Source: Muscardinus avellanarius (Eukaryota > Chordata > Mammalia > Rodentia > Gliridae). From it: a stretch of DNA of 64,000 nucleotides. The stretch is from positions 63,753,058-63,817,057 of the forward strand of contig OY726560.1 of the NCBI GenBank assembly GCA_963383645.1. Reading direction: 5' to 3'. Made by a program: the position numbers and the translations under genes. The notes below the pieces were generated by a model, which was given only the letters and a program-made list of their open reading frames with translations, was not told the DNA's origin and searched no databases. This document shows, in pieces, positions 35,889-47,910 of this stretch. Each line of letters opens with the position of its first letter. Positions within the stretch are counted from its first letter, which is position 1.

Positions 35889-36295
35889 GGTACTGGGACT
35901 GAACCCAGGGGTGTTCTACCTTTAAGCTAAAACCCTAGTCCTATTTTTTTTTTTTTTTTTTTTTTGCAGGTCTGGAGATGGAACCTAGAGGCATTCGACC
36001 TCTGAGCTACATCCCCTGCCCAATTTTTTATTGTTTATTTTGAAACAGGCTCTCACTGAGTTGCGGAGGGCCTCACTAAAGACCTGAGACTGTCCGAGAA
36101 CTGCGATCCTCCAATCTCAGCCTCCCAAGCGTGCACCACCACGCCCAGCTTTTTCATTTTTTTTTTTAAAACAGGTTCTCACTAAGTTACTGAAGACCTT
36201 ACTAAGTAGCTGAGGCTGGCTTTGAACCTGTGATCCTCCTTTCTCAGCTTCCAAAGTACTTGGATTATAGGCATATACCACGACTCCTGGTGACA
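35850..36295 (-). mobile_element. (TG)n followed by reverse SINEs
   Basis: TG tract 35850-35887, ID half 35889-35940, then dimers at about 35966-36150 and 36160-36295. Confidence 0.82.
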
Positions 36296-36348
36296 GACTT
36301 TTTTTTGAGATTAGTGGCAAATCTCTACCATAGTTATAAAGAAATTTC

Positions 36349-36580
36349 AAGCCGGATATAGTGGTGCATGCTTGTAATCCCAGTATTTTAGGGAGGCTGA
36401 GACAGGAAAACTGCAGGTTCATGGCCAGTCTCGCCTACTTAGTGAGACCCTTCATGATTTACTGAGACCTTGTTTCAAAATAAAGAATAAAAATGTAGAG
36501 CTGAGGGTATAGTATAGCTTGGAGGTAGAATGCCCCTGAATTCAATCCCTAGTATCACAACAACAACAACAACAACAAAG
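36349..36580 (+). mobile_element. B1-dID SINE with (CAA)n tail
   Basis: Full forward dimer ending in six CAA repeats. Confidence 0.85.
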
Positions 36581-36767
36581 TTTTTGTTTTGTTTTTGGTA
36601 CTAGAGATGGCTGGAGATGCAGCTCAGGGCTTAGTGCATGTTAGGCCAAAGGACTCTACTACTGAGCTACCTCCTGGCAGAGATTAGAGTGTTTTCTTTT
36701 GCAGTACTGGAGATTGAACCCAAGATCATTCTACCTTTGTGAGGCCTCCAGCCCAATTTTATTTTAT

Positions 36768-39297
36768 TTTATTTTATTTTATTTTATTTTATTTTATTTT
36801 ATTGGTGCACTGTATTCATACATCATAGTGGGATACAAACTTTTGTAGACATACATGCACACATCGCCCAGTCAGCCCCCACCCGATCCCCACCCCATTC
36901 TCTCCCCATCCCTCCTTCCCATGCTTGGATTAGTGGTTGACATCTAGTATTATAGCAATTTATCCAAAATTAAAAATGATAATCTCACATAACAGTTTCA
37001 TTTGTCTGATACCAAGCTTTTGATGACTTAAAGATAACATTTCAATATTTCTTTTTGCTTTCTTTCTTACCAGAGAATATTTTTTTCTATTTTTTTAGGT
37101 GAAACTATCATATATTTATATATTTATTTTTCAGAAAAAAAATCTATCCTAATATGGAATATGGATTCTAGATACCCAAAACGATCTTGAAAAAGAACAA
37201 AGCTAGAAGATATATATTTTCTGATTTCAAACCATATAAAGCTACAATAATTGAAACAGTGTAGTACTGTTCTAAAGGCAGATATATAAACCATTGGAGT
37301 TAAATAAAAGCCTAGAGCTAAATTCTTCCATATATTGTCAAGTTATTTTTGACAAGGTTTCCACGAACATTTGGTGGTGGAAATAATAATCTTTTAACTA
37401 AATATTGTTGAAAAATAATAATTACATGGAAAAGAATAAAATTGGACTCTTACCTAATCCCATATACAAATATTAACTCAAAATAGATATAAGACCTAAA
37501 TATAAATCTTAAGACTATAAACTTTTAGAAGAAAATCTGGGTCATAAAACCTCACAACATTGAAATTGGCAGTGATTTCTTGGATATGATTTCAATGGCA
37601 CAGGCAACAGAAGAGTATACAAACTCCCTAAAAAATAAAAAAAAAATTGTATATCCAAAGACAATGTAAAAAGAGTTAAAAGTTACTAATAGAATTAGAT
37701 AAAATATTTCCAAATGCTATATCTGAATTGAAATTGGCAGTGATTTCTTATATGATTTCAATGGCACAGGCAACAGAAGAGTATACAAACTCCCTAAAAA
37801 ATAAAAAATATTGTATATCCAAAGACAATGTAAACAGAGTTAAAAGTTACTAATAGAATTGGATAAAATATTTCCAAATGCTATATCTGAAGGTATATTA
37901 ATATTCCAACTAGAAATCCTAAAAATTAACAACAATAAAGGCAAACAATACCATTTAGAGATAGGTAAAAGACTAACATAAATAATGAATCTCCACAGAT
38001 AACCAATCTTAGTTGTCTGTTGGATGGAAAATCTTGTTTCTCTGGTTCTGATGTGTGTTACCTATTTCTTCTTTGTAGTTAATCTCTTTGAGTATTTTCT
38101 CTAGTGCTGGTTTTGAAGACATAAATTCCTTCAGTTTCTGTTTGTCATGGAAGCTTCTTATTTCCCCATTTAATTTGATAGAAAGTTTTGCTGGGTAGGA
38201 AATTTTTGGCTGGAAGTTGTTTTCTTTCAGAGTTTGGAATATGTTACTCCAAGCCCTTCTGGCTCTCATGACTTGGTTTGGGAAGTCTGGAGATTCTAAT
38301 TCATTTGCCTCTGAATGTCACTTGGCCCTTTGTTTTTGTTGCCTTTAAGATTCTCTGCTTGGCTTTCACATTGGTCATTTTGACAATTATGTGGCGTGGG
38401 GATCCTCTTCTCCGATCCTGTCTAAAGGGAGTTCTATAAGTTTCCTGGATCTGTGTATCAACCTCTTGCTCTATGTTTGGAAAATTTTCTGCTATTACTT
38501 CCTTGAAGAGATTGTTGATCCCTTTGGTTTCACTTTCTTTTCCCTCCTCTATTCCAATTATTCTTAGGTTAGCTCTCTTAAAATGGGCCCATATTTCTTC
38601 AATATCAGATTCCTGCTGTTGGATATTTTTTTCTAGATTAGAAACTATGCGTTCATTTTTGGAATGATCATCTTCTAAGAGCGAGATTCTGTTCTCCATG
38701 TGGTCTAATCGGTTGTTTGTGTTTTGAATTGAGGCCTTTACTTCATTAATTGCATCCTTTATCTCTTTTTGGCTCTCTCTGAATTCTTTTCGAAGCACCT
38801 CTATTATTTCTACAGTTATTTTCCTGATTTGATCTTCTAGAAATCTCTGATTTTCTGTTTTATCGGGTTCTGATGTTGTGGGGTTGTGGGCATTAATTGC
38901 TCCATTGTTATTCCTCTTTCCCATGATTTTGGAAGTTTGTGCCTTCTCTGGGTTCTTCACTTGGGTCACTATGACTTCACTTAAGGTGCTCTGGATCTTG
39001 AGTCTGTAGTATCTCAGACCCCACTACTCCTTTACTGGGTTGTATCACAGAGTCTCCGACCCAGGGAGTCGATAGAGGCTGCTTTAAACTATGGGGGGTG
39101 CCAGGTTGCACGTTCTCCTATGGTGTGATTTCTCTGCCACCGCCACTCCCCCACTGGGTCAAGTCCCAGGGAGTACAGTACTGGGATTTCTCCTCTGTGG
39201 CCCGCAATTTGACTCACTGTTCTTGAGTACGCAGATATAGCTGTACTGGACTCAGTGAATTTGCTGCTGCTGCCGCCGGTGACAATATGGCGCCACT
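36768..39297 (-). mobile_element. Rearranged L1, copy 2 (5' truncated), with 16-bp TSD
   Basis: Order as in copy 1. The element lacks the outermost 5' UTR, ending at GACAATATGGCGCCACT near 39297. Its poly-A tail has become (TTTTA)n at 36768-36803. The perfect TSD shows one insertion event for the whole rearranged unit. A 168-bp internal tandem duplication (37560-37727 / 37728-37893) is private to this copy. Confidence 0.93.
38009..38924 (-). pseudogene. L1 ORF1 in copy 2, frameshifted
   Basis: Starts at MGKRNNNG (38924) and stays open to VTFRGK at about 38301, where a small deletion breaks the frame. The rest (38269-38009) is read in another frame and ends ...HQNQRNKIFHPTDN before a stop just at the inverted-ORF2 junction. 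Confidence 0.88.
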
Positions 39298-39529
39298 CCC
39301 AATTTTATTTTATATTTTGAAACAGGGTCTCACTAAGTTGCAGAGGTTGGCCTTGAACCTGCACTCCTCCTGTCTCATCCGTCCAAGGACTGGGATTACA
39401 CGTGAGTACCACAATGCCTGGCTGTAGAGTGTAATTTTACTAGAGATCTCCACACATCTCCCATTTTTTCCTGGTCCTGGGCCTTGTATTAAAGCTATTT
39501 TTGATCTGTAAAAAAAGTTATTATTATTG

Positions 39530-40300
39530 TCCTTACTGGTGATACTGGAAATTGAATGCAGGTGCAGGACCTTGTGCATATTAGCCAAGTGCTCTACCAT
39601 TGAATTATATCCCTAACCCATTTTATTTTGAGACAGGGTCTCACTAAGTTGTCCAGGTTTGCCTTAAACTGTGATCCTCCTGCCTCAACCTCCTGATTAT
39701 CAATCAGGGATTACAGGCATGTACCACTTGTACCAGAGTATCACTATTTTTTATTGCCAGTAAAACCAACTTACATTGCAAGGGATTTGTTGGTTCATGA
39801 AAATGGAGAGTCGAGGGGTAGGATAGCCTCAGAATAGCTGGAGGCAGGGGCTCAAAGAGACTCTCTCCTCTATAACCAGGTCTGATTAGGTTTATTCTGC
39901 AGAGTCTCCCCGAGTAATGGGCAAGAGCATCTTTGGCAGCTCTACTTCCCCAGCTCAGCAAGTCCAAAAAAACAATCGTCTCTTTCCCAGTGTGTGGGTA
40001 TTCATTTTAGAGAAGGCTCTGGTTGGTCTCTTTTGGATCCCAGCCACTAAAGCCTTGAGGCTTGGATCTCATGGCTGCCCTGGTAGTGGGATTGACAGCC
40101 CCATCAGGGCACTGTGGAAGTGGGTGAGAGAGTTTCCTGACAGAATGAGGGTGAAGGTGGGGAACTCACATGGGCAGAGAGCACCTGGCTTCCGTCATTC
40201 AGTACAGAATTACTTGATGGCCCACATGGCTGATAAAGATTTGCCCGTGTGCGTGTGCTTAGTCAAGTATTCCAACCTGTAAAGTGTGTGAATGTAAAAT
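39530..40300 (-). repeat. ID element, B1 half and an ancient repeat
   Basis: Reverse ID monomer 39530-39620 (AGCCAAGTGCTCTACCATTGA) and a B1 half to 39740. 39740-40160 has phrases of an ancient mammalian repeat (GGATTTGTTGGTTCATG, GGGGCTCAAAGAGACTCTC). Family not named. 40300-40690 is unique with nothing recognised. Confidence 0.45.
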
Positions 40301-40689
40301 ATCCGGGGAGTGGACAGGGAGGCGGCAGAGACACAGAGAGGGACAGCTGTTAAGTTGCACAATGATTTAAGTTCCATTCAAGTGATTTGAAGTTAAAAAT
40401 AAAGTGACATCTATCGTTCCTGTAATATGTTCAAATATAGAACTAATTATGAGCTTTCAGGACAGAAGAAGAATGCCGTGTCCATTACAGTGGATGAATT
40501 TCCAGGACCAAACAACTTGAAGCCAAAGGGCTAGAGATGAAGTGATAATTCAACAGTTTAATAAACCAGTGTTGAAAGCTTATTGAGCACATTTTCAAAT
40601 TGTTCCTATTCTGTAATAGATCTTGAACAAGATAGATGAAACACAGGATACTAATTGAACCTTATAAATTGTTAAATATATACTAAAGA

Positions 40690-40889
40690 GATGGGTGTGT
40701 GGCACACGCTTGTAATCCCAGCATTCGGGAGGCTGAGACAGGAGGATCATGGTTCACAGTCAGCCTCAGCTACTTAGTGAGGCCCTTTGCAATTAAGTGA
40801 GACCCTGTTTCAAAATAAAGAATAAAAAATAGGGCTGGGAATTTAGCTCGGAGGTAGAACGCCCCCTGGGTTCCATCCCCAGTGCCGGA

Positions 40890-40945
<56 letters not shown>

Positions 40946-41034
40946 GGAAGAAAGAAAGGAAGAAGGAAAGATATAGGGCTGGGAGTGTAACTCAGAGGTA
41001 GAATGCCCCTGGATTCCATTCCTAGTACCAAAAA

Positions 41035-41079
<45 letters not shown>

Positions 41080-41490
41080 AAATACTAGTACTTATAAAAT
41101 GTCATTGTACTGTACATATTAGACTATATATATAAGATAACTTTGGGGCTGTTTTACTCTTTGTATTAATCTATGTGTCATAAGCAATTGAGCAAATGAC
41201 AGGATTTGTGCTAAAATTAGTAAACCAGAAATATTTTTCAACATACTTCTTCTGATCATTGCTTTGTTACTTTACTTAGCACATATTTTGTTTAAAATAC
41301 ATGAACAAGTCAGGCATGGTGGTGCATACTTGTAATCCCAGTACTTGGGAGGTTGAGACAGGAGGATCACAGGTTCACAGCCAGTCTCAGCTACTTAGTG
41401 GCACCCTGTTTCAAAATAAAGAATAAAAAATAGGGCAGGGGTGTTGCTTGCAGGTCGAATGCCCCTGGGTTCCATCACCAGACCTGCAAA
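40690..41490 (+). mobile_element. Three forward SINE units with (AAAG)n and (CA)n
   Basis: Dimer 40690-40887 running into (AAAG)n 40888-40972, ID half 40975-41030 running into (CA)n 41037-41075, and dimer 41313-41487. Confidence 0.85.
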
Positions 41491-41699
41491 AAAAAAAGTA
41501 ATATATACTTTTTAAATATAAATGTATAAATATACATATATATATAATGTATAAATATGCATGTATATAATGCATATGTTACATATATACTCATGTGATA
41601 AACTTTGTGAAGGTAAAAAAACTTTCTTAGTAAATTAAACATTTATAATTAATTAAAAGCATAATGATTTAGCTTATCAGTAAGATGGTGATGATGATG

Positions 41700-42400
41700 A
41701 TTTGGTACTGGGGGCCATTCTAACCTCAAGTTATACCCTTAGTCCTTTTTAATTCATTAATTAATTTGTTTATTCATTGATTTTTGCGGTACTGGGGATT
41801 GAACCCAAGGGCATTCTGCTTCTGAGCTACACCTCCAGCTCTATTTTATTCTGTATTTTGAAAGAGGGTCTTGCTAAGTTGCAAAGGGCCTCCATGTTGC
41901 CAAGGCTGGCTGTGAACCTGCAGTCCTCCTATCTCTACCTCCAAATTTTATTTTTATTTTTATTTTGGTACTGGAGGTTAAACTCAGGGACATTCTTCCT
42001 CCAAGTTACATCCTCAGCCCTATTTCTTAGTTTTATTTTGAAACAGGGACTCATTAAATTGCCGAGGCTGACCTTAAACTTGCAATACTACTGCCTCAAT
42101 CTCTCAGGTATGATTACAGGCATGAGTCACCACACATGGCTAGTATTAATTTTACAAAGGAAAAAAGTAATAGCCAATTACCTAGTACAAAAAATCACAA
42201 GCCACAAGTCACTCTCCTTCCCTGAGGTACTGGTGATTAAACCCCAAGGACATTCTATCTCTGAGATACACCCCCAGCCCTTTTTATTTTTATTTTGAAC
42301 AGGATCTCAGTAAGTTGCTGAGGCTGGCCTCAAACCTGTGATCTTCCTGTCTGTTTCCCAAGTACTGAGATTATAGGCATGTACTACTATACCCAGCCTT
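41700..42400 (-). mobile_element. Reverse SINE cluster
   Basis: ID fragment 41704-41745 and dimers 41789-41945, 41960-42142 and 42228-42400. The 173-codon frame across this block is read through SINEs and is not a gene. Confidence 0.8.
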
Positions 42401-42423
42401 AAATCACAAATTTTAAATTTTAA

Positions 42424-42845
42424 ATTTATACCTGGCCTTGCCTCAAGGCAGGCTCTGATCCCAGCCTCACTGTCCCCAGCACCAGCCTCACTCCTTGGCA
42501 GACTCCAATCCTGGCCTCAGAGGCCCCAGCATCAACCTTGCCTCACAGCAGGCTCCAGTCCCAGCCTCACTGGCCCTGGCACCGGCCTCACCCCTCGGCA
42601 GGCTCTGATCCCAGTCTCAGAGGCCCCAGCACTGGTCTTGACTCATGGCAGATTCTGATCCCAGCCTCGCTGTCCCCAGCACCAGCCTTGCCTTAAGGCA
42701 GGCTCCTATCTCGGCCTTGCTAGCCCCAGCACAGGCCTCACTGCCTAGAAGGCTCCTATCCTGGCCTCAGTGGCCCCAGCACAGGCCTCGCTGCCCAGCA
42801 GGCTCCTATCCTGGCCTCAGAGGCCTGGGCACCAGGCTCTGATCT
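42424..42845 (-). repeat. GC-rich VNTR, ~50-bp unit (copy A)
   Basis: About eight units of the pattern GGCCTCA... CCCCAGCAC...GCAGGCTC. Units with TGCCTCA-GGCAGG and with CACCCCTCGGCAGG types alternate, as in copy B. Confidence 0.88.
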
Positions 42846-43380
42846 CTGTCACTATGAGCAGGTTGTCTACAGATGTTCCATATATATATATATTGGTGGT
42901 CCTGCGGTTCCTGGAAATCCTTCTACCTCTGGGCTACATTCCCGGAGACCTTTTTTTTAAATATTTTTATTTGGAAACATGGTCTCTTAAGCCAGTGAGG
43001 CTGGCTTCAAACCTGTGCGATCCTCCTGTCTCTGCCTCCCAAGCGTGGGGATTACAAGCGTGTGCCACCATACCTGGCGTTCTTCCATTTTTTTTTTTTT
43101 TTAATATGACAAAGCAGTACAAGTCTTTTGCAAAAGCTGGGACCCCAAATACCTAGTGGCAATGAATTTTGTCTTCCCTCCAAGGGCAGAGGTCCACAGC
43201 TTCACATCGGAAAGCAGGCTCTGCTGCTCCACGTGCACCCTGGCCTCCTGCTCTGCGCAGAGGAGTGCAGTGGCCATAAGGGCTGATGTCTCCCAGAACA
43301 CGCAGCATGGCGACCCATCCTGGCTATGCAGGGCTCCCTTTGATACCCCCAAACCCTTTTACCACTTAGCCTATTGTCCA

Positions 43381-44076
43381 GAATTCCAGAGCATGTGTGG
43401 CAGGAGCAGTCTACTTTTGGGGAGATTTCCTCAAAAGTTCAAGGTGGACTGGACTGGATCTGTCTGCCACCACCACCGCTGCTACCACCGTCATCTCAGT
43501 TCTCTCCTGAACACCTTTCCCACACAGTATGTTTTCCAGAATTCCTGAGCATGTGCGGCAGTAGCAGTCTACCTTTGAGGACATTTCTTTAAAATTTTAA
43601 GGTGGTTTGGATTGGATCTCTGCCTCTACCAAATACTGACCACCGCTGCTGCTGCCACAGCCATCTTGGTTCTCTTCCGAGCACCTTATTCACACAGCAT
43701 GTTGTCCCAAATTCCTGAGCATGTGCGGCGGCAGCGTTTTACCTTTGGGGTGATTTCTTAAAAAGATCAAGGTGGATTGAATCAGATCCCAGCCGAATAC
43801 TGGCCGCCGCCATTGCCTCTGCCTCCACCATCTCAATTCTCTCCCCAATACTTTTCCCACACAGCATCGTGTCCAGAATTCCTGAGCATGCGCAGCGGTA
43901 GCATTTTACCTTTGGGGAGATTTCTTCACAAGATCAAGGTGGATTGGATCAGATCTCTGCTTCTCCCAAATACTAGCCTCCGCTGCCCCTGCCACCACTG
44001 CCTTCCTCCCGGTTCTCTGCTGAGCTCCTTTCTTAAATGATATGATGTCCAGAATTCTTAAGCATGTGCGGCAGGA
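43381..44076 (-). repeat. Tandem ~170-bp monomers (copy A)
   Basis: The landmark GAATTCCTGAGCATGTGCGG (with variants) starts at 43381, 43539, 43709, 43876 and 44052. Minus-strand monomers include GAACCAAGATGGCTG or GAATTGAGATGGTGG, which resemble YY1 sites, and purine/GCN-rich runs. Tandem 5' monomers of this kind act as promoters in rodent L1; here that role is only inferred. Confidence 0.85.
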
Positions 44077-44511
44077 ATACTCAAATGCAGCTTTATTCTT
44101 AATTGCCAAAATGTGGACACAGCTAAGTATTTCATTAGGTGAATGAATAAATAAGCTGTGGTATATCAATGCTATGGAGTATTATTTAGCATTCAAAAGA
44201 AGTGAGCCATCAAGCCATAAAAAGACATGGAATCAGCTGGATGTAGTGGCCCACACATGCCTGTTATCCCAGTCTTTTAGAGGCTGAGGTGGGAAGATAG
44301 CAGTTCACTGCCAGCCTCAGCAACTTAGTGAGGTCCTCCACAGCTTAGTGAGACCCTGCTACAAAATAAAACAGTAAAATAGGGCTGGGGGTGTAGCTTG
44401 GAGGCAAAATACTCCTGGGTTCCATCCTTAGTAACACAGACACATACACACATGACATGGAGGATACAGAGTGCTCAAAGGTAGAATGTTCTGGGGTTCT
44501 ATCCCCAGTAA

Positions 44512-44562
<51 letters not shown>

Positions 44563-44900
44563 AATCAATATGAAAAGGCTGCATATGTATGATTACAACC
44601 CTGTGACATTCTGGAAAAAGTAAAACTATGGAGGTAGTAAAAAGAACAGTACTTGCCAGGAGCTAGTGGTGAAAGATGGGTTAGTCAGCAGAGCACAGAA
44701 GATTTTGAGGGCAGTGAAACTACTCTGTATGATACCACAGTGGTTGATACATGTCATTATACATTTGTCCAGACTCAGAGAATGTATACTGCCAAGAGCG
44801 GATCTGTGGATAATGATAATATACTCTAGATTCCAAAACGCTGGAGAGATTTTCAGTGTTTTTCACCATGAAGAATGATACATGTTTAAAGAGAGAGCTA
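44077..44900 (+). mobile_element. Old L1M-type 3' end, split by SINEs
   Basis: Phrases of an old mammalian L1 3' end: GAGCCATAAAAAGACATGGA before, and GACATTCTGGAAAAAG then GGCAGTGAAACTACTCTGTA and GTCATTATACATTTGTCCAG after, a forward SINE block at 44235-44560. Confidence 0.82.
44235..44561 (+). mobile_element. Forward B1-dID SINE plus ID half and (CA)n
   Basis: Dimer 44235-44450 and a second ID half 44462-44512, running into (CA)n 44513-44561. It splits the L1M 3' end. Confidence 0.83.
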
Positions 44901-45053
44901 TGTTTAATCTGATTTAAACATTATGTAATGTATCTCTGTATTAAGATACCACATAAATATGGATTTGGAGGGGATGGGGGTGAACTCACAGCCTCATGTG
45001 TGAGGAAACTTTGTCATCACTAAGCTATATCTGCAGCACCCCCCCCCCCTTTT

Positions 45054-45610
45054 TGGTACTGGAGACTGAACTCAGGGGTGTTCTATCTCTGAGCTACACC
45101 CCCAGTCCTATTTTATTTTTTATTTTGAAATAGCATCTTGCACAGTTACCGTACACTGTCCTCCAACCTGTGATCCTCATGTCTCAGCCTCCCAAGTATT
45201 GGGATTACAAGAACATGCCACCCCATCCAACTCCAGCCCTTTTTGTCTTATTTTGAGACAAGATCCTATTAAGTTGCCCATTTGGCCTTGAAGTTGTGAT
45301 CCTCCTGCTTCAGTCTCCTGAGTAGTTAGGACTATAGACCACTGTGCCCAGCTAATATGTACAATGTTTTTGTTTGTTTATATTAGTTAAAATACATTTT
45401 ATTTATCCAGGTGTGGTGACACATGCCTGTAATTCTAGTACTTAGGAATCTGATACAGGAGAATTGCAGATTTGAGGACAGCCTCAGCAATATAGTGAGA
45501 CTTTCAGGAACCTGGCAACACCCTGTTTCAAAACAAAAAATTTAAAAAGAGGCTGAAAGTGTAGCTTTGAGGAAGAATGCTCCTGGAATCAATCCCCAGT
45601 AACACACACA

Positions 45611-45653
<43 letters not shown>
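45054..45653. mobile_element. Two reverse SINEs, one forward SINE and (CA)n
   Basis: Reverse 45054-45232 and 45233-45355; forward 45408-45600 with its tail becoming (CA)n at 45603-45653. Confidence 0.83.
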
Positions 45654-45655
<2 letters not shown>

Positions 45656-45689
45656 ATTGAATCTCATTTGTTTTAGTTCTTTGCTATAA

Positions 45690-46010
45690 TCATAATGTAT
45701 TTGTTGTCTATGACTACTACACAGATGCTCAGACTCAGTGGATTAAAACAAGAGAATCTATTCTCCAACACTCTGGAGGTCAGAAGTCCAGAAGGAAGGT
45801 GTTGGCAGGACTGTCCCCTCTGGAGGTGCTGGAGAAGAGGTGTCTGTGCCTCTCCACCTCCTGGGACCCCAGGATGCTTTCCTCTCTGCCACTGTAGTGG
45901 AAAGGACCCTTTCCCTGGTCTATGTCTTTGTGTGTTGATCCCAGAACTCCATCTTTTCTCTCTTCTGTGTGTGATTGTGTCAGGTCTACCCAGACAATCT
46001 AGGACCAGCT
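45690..46010. repeat. Ancient interspersed repeat
   Basis: AGACTCAGTGGATTAAAACA, then ACTCTGGAGGTCAGAAGTCC and GGTGTTGGCAGGACTG match the style of an old mammalian repeat also seen around 29.9 and 30.6 kb. Family not named. 46010-46240 has nothing recognised. Confidence 0.5.
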
Positions 46011-46243
46011 TCTACTGTCAAAACTTTAGTCACTTTTTTTTTTTTTTGCCGTATAAAGTAATATTCACTCTTATTATCCACATAAGATAATACAAGTCCC
46101 AGGAATTAGGATATGGACATACCTTTCAGCACCTGCTGTCCATCTCCTACACACAGCCTTTGAGGACTAAATATCTTTGTGCAGTCTTGGGTGGAAACTC
46201 AACATCCATCTAAGATATTTGTTTTCATGAGAAAATGAGATAA

Positions 46244-46475
46244 GCCGGGTGTGGTGGCGCGCGCTTGTAATCCCAGCATTCGGGAGGCTGAGACCCGGAG
46301 GATCGCAGTTCGTGGACAGCCTCAGCTACTTAGGCCCTCTGCAACTCAGTGAGACCCGGTTTCAAAATAAAGAATAAAAAATAGGGCGGGGGTGTGTGTT
46401 GCAGCTCGGAGGTCAAATGCCCCTGGGTTCCATCCCCAGACCCACAAAAAAAAAAAAGAAAGAAAAAAAGAAAAA

Positions 46476-46519
<44 letters not shown>

Positions 46520-46750
46520 AAAAAGAAAGAAAGAAAATGAGATAAAAGAGCCAGGCGTGGTGGCACATGCTTATAATCTCAGCATTTGGGAGACTGAGAC
46601 AGGAGGATCTTGGTTCGCAAACAGCCTCAGCTACTTAGTGAGACCCTTTGCAACTCAGTGAGACCCTGTTTTAAAATAAGGAATAAAAAATAGGGCTGGG
46701 GGGTGAAGCTCAGAGGTAGAATGCCTCTGGGTTCCATCTCTAGTACTGAA
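46244..46750 (+). mobile_element. Two forward B1-dID SINEs around (GAAA)n
   Basis: 46244-46448 with an A tail expanded to (GAAA)n (46449-46540), then 46550-46752. Confidence 0.88.
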
Positions 46751-46904
46751 AAAAAAAAAAGATAAAAGTTCAAATACTGGAGGACTTCTATAACCAACTC
46801 ATTTTATTAAAAAGAGTTTGTATGATTTATTATTATTATTCTTTTTGGTACTGGGGATTATAGTTATTATTGTTGTTGATGATACTAGGGATTTTTTGGT
46901 ACTG

Positions 46905-47352
46905 GGAAATTATGGGATATACACGCAATGGAATTCTGCTCAGCCATAAAGAAGAACAAAATTATGTTATTTGTAAGAAAAGGAATGAAAGTAGAAAATA
47001 TTATATCGAGTAATCAGTCAGAAAGACACGAAAGATCATATGTTTTTCCTCTTATGTGGAAATGAGGGAGAAAAGCTGAAGACAAAAGGGACTCCAGACA
47101 AAGGAGGAGAAACCCTAGTGCAGTGATAAGGGGGAAGGGGGCAGATGGAGGGAGGGGACTCATGAAGGAAACACTTTAATCGACATGATGTATTTATACA
47201 AAATTGTCAGTGCCAATCTCACTCAGTATTGTGCACGAGGACAGGGTGGGAGCTGGGTGGGGAGGGGAGAAGTTCACCAGGTGTTGTGTGCGTGTATATC
47301 TCTGTTGCTCTGAACTTACTTCATCACGATGTATTACAATGCACCAATAAAA
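46905..47352 (+). mobile_element. L1 3' end, 5' truncated
   Basis: Begins at GGGATATACACGCAATGG (end of ORF2), continues through a G-rich 3' UTR, and ends GATGTATTACAATGCACCAA TAAAA. Confidence 0.88.
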
Positions 47353-47362
47353 AAAAACTTAG

Positions 47363-47910
47363 CCAGGCATGGTGGCACACACTTGGAATCCCAACACTTG
47401 GGAGACTGAGACAGGATCGCAGGTTTGTGGCCAGCTACTTAGTGAAGCCCTCCACAACTTAGTAAGACCAGTTGTGGTGACAAACGCTTGTAATCCCAGC
47501 ATTCGGGAGGCTGAAACCTGAGGATTGTGGTTCATAGACAGCCTCAGCTACTTAGTGATTCCCTCTGCAACTTAGTGAGACCCTGTTTCAAAATAAAGAA
47601 TAAAAAAATAGGGCAAGAGGTGTAGCTCAGAGGTAGAATGCCCCTGGGTTCTATCCCCAGACCCGCAAAAATAAAATAAAATAAAGAATAAAAAATAGGA
47701 CTGGGGAGTATGGCTTGGAGATAAAATGCCCCTGGGTTCAATTCTCAGTATCTAAAAAAAAAAAAGTAAAAGAATTTGAATGATTTGTTATTATTATCAT
47801 CATCAGAAACAATCTCACTAAGTTGCTGAGGCTATCTTCAAACATGTGATCCTTCCATCTCAGCTTCCCAAGTGCTGCTATTACAGGTATGGGCCACCAC
47901 GCCTGGCCGA
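47363..47910. mobile_element. SINE cluster
   Basis: Forward units at 47363-47466 (B1 half), 47468-47670 and 47697-47765. Reverse B1 half 47805-47910. Confidence 0.82.

Larger units (their letters stand above)
36703..39425 (-). mobile_element. Reverse SINE split by L1 copy 2
   Basis: The ID half sits at 36703-36755 and the B1 half resumes at 39314-39425 (TTTTGAAACAGGGTCTCACTA). The 16-bp CCCAATTTTATTTTAT occurs on both sides (36752-36767, 39298-39313). Confidence 0.88.
42424..44076 (-). mobile_element. Composite monomer-SINE-VNTR repeat, copy A
   Basis: Read on the minus strand: four tandem ~158-176-bp intervals (44052 to 43381), a unique block (43380-43103), an A-rich run (43091-43102), a variant B1-dID SINE (43080-42895), a linker with CTGTAGACAACCTGCTCATA, and a GC-rich VNTR (42845-42424). 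Copy B has the same parts in the same order. No coding capacity, target duplication or terminal tail is clear. It may be a retroposon like SVA or one arm of a diverged inverted duplication. Confidence 0.8.

Noticed and set aside
41777..42298. 173-codon + frame
   Set aside because: It runs antisense through three consecutive B1-dID SINEs; the peptide repeats the SINE-derived phrases seen throughout the window.
42424..42850. CpG-island promoter (for example of STAU2)
   Set aside because: The GC richness comes from the VNTR and CpGs are few in copy A; no exon or splice donor follows.
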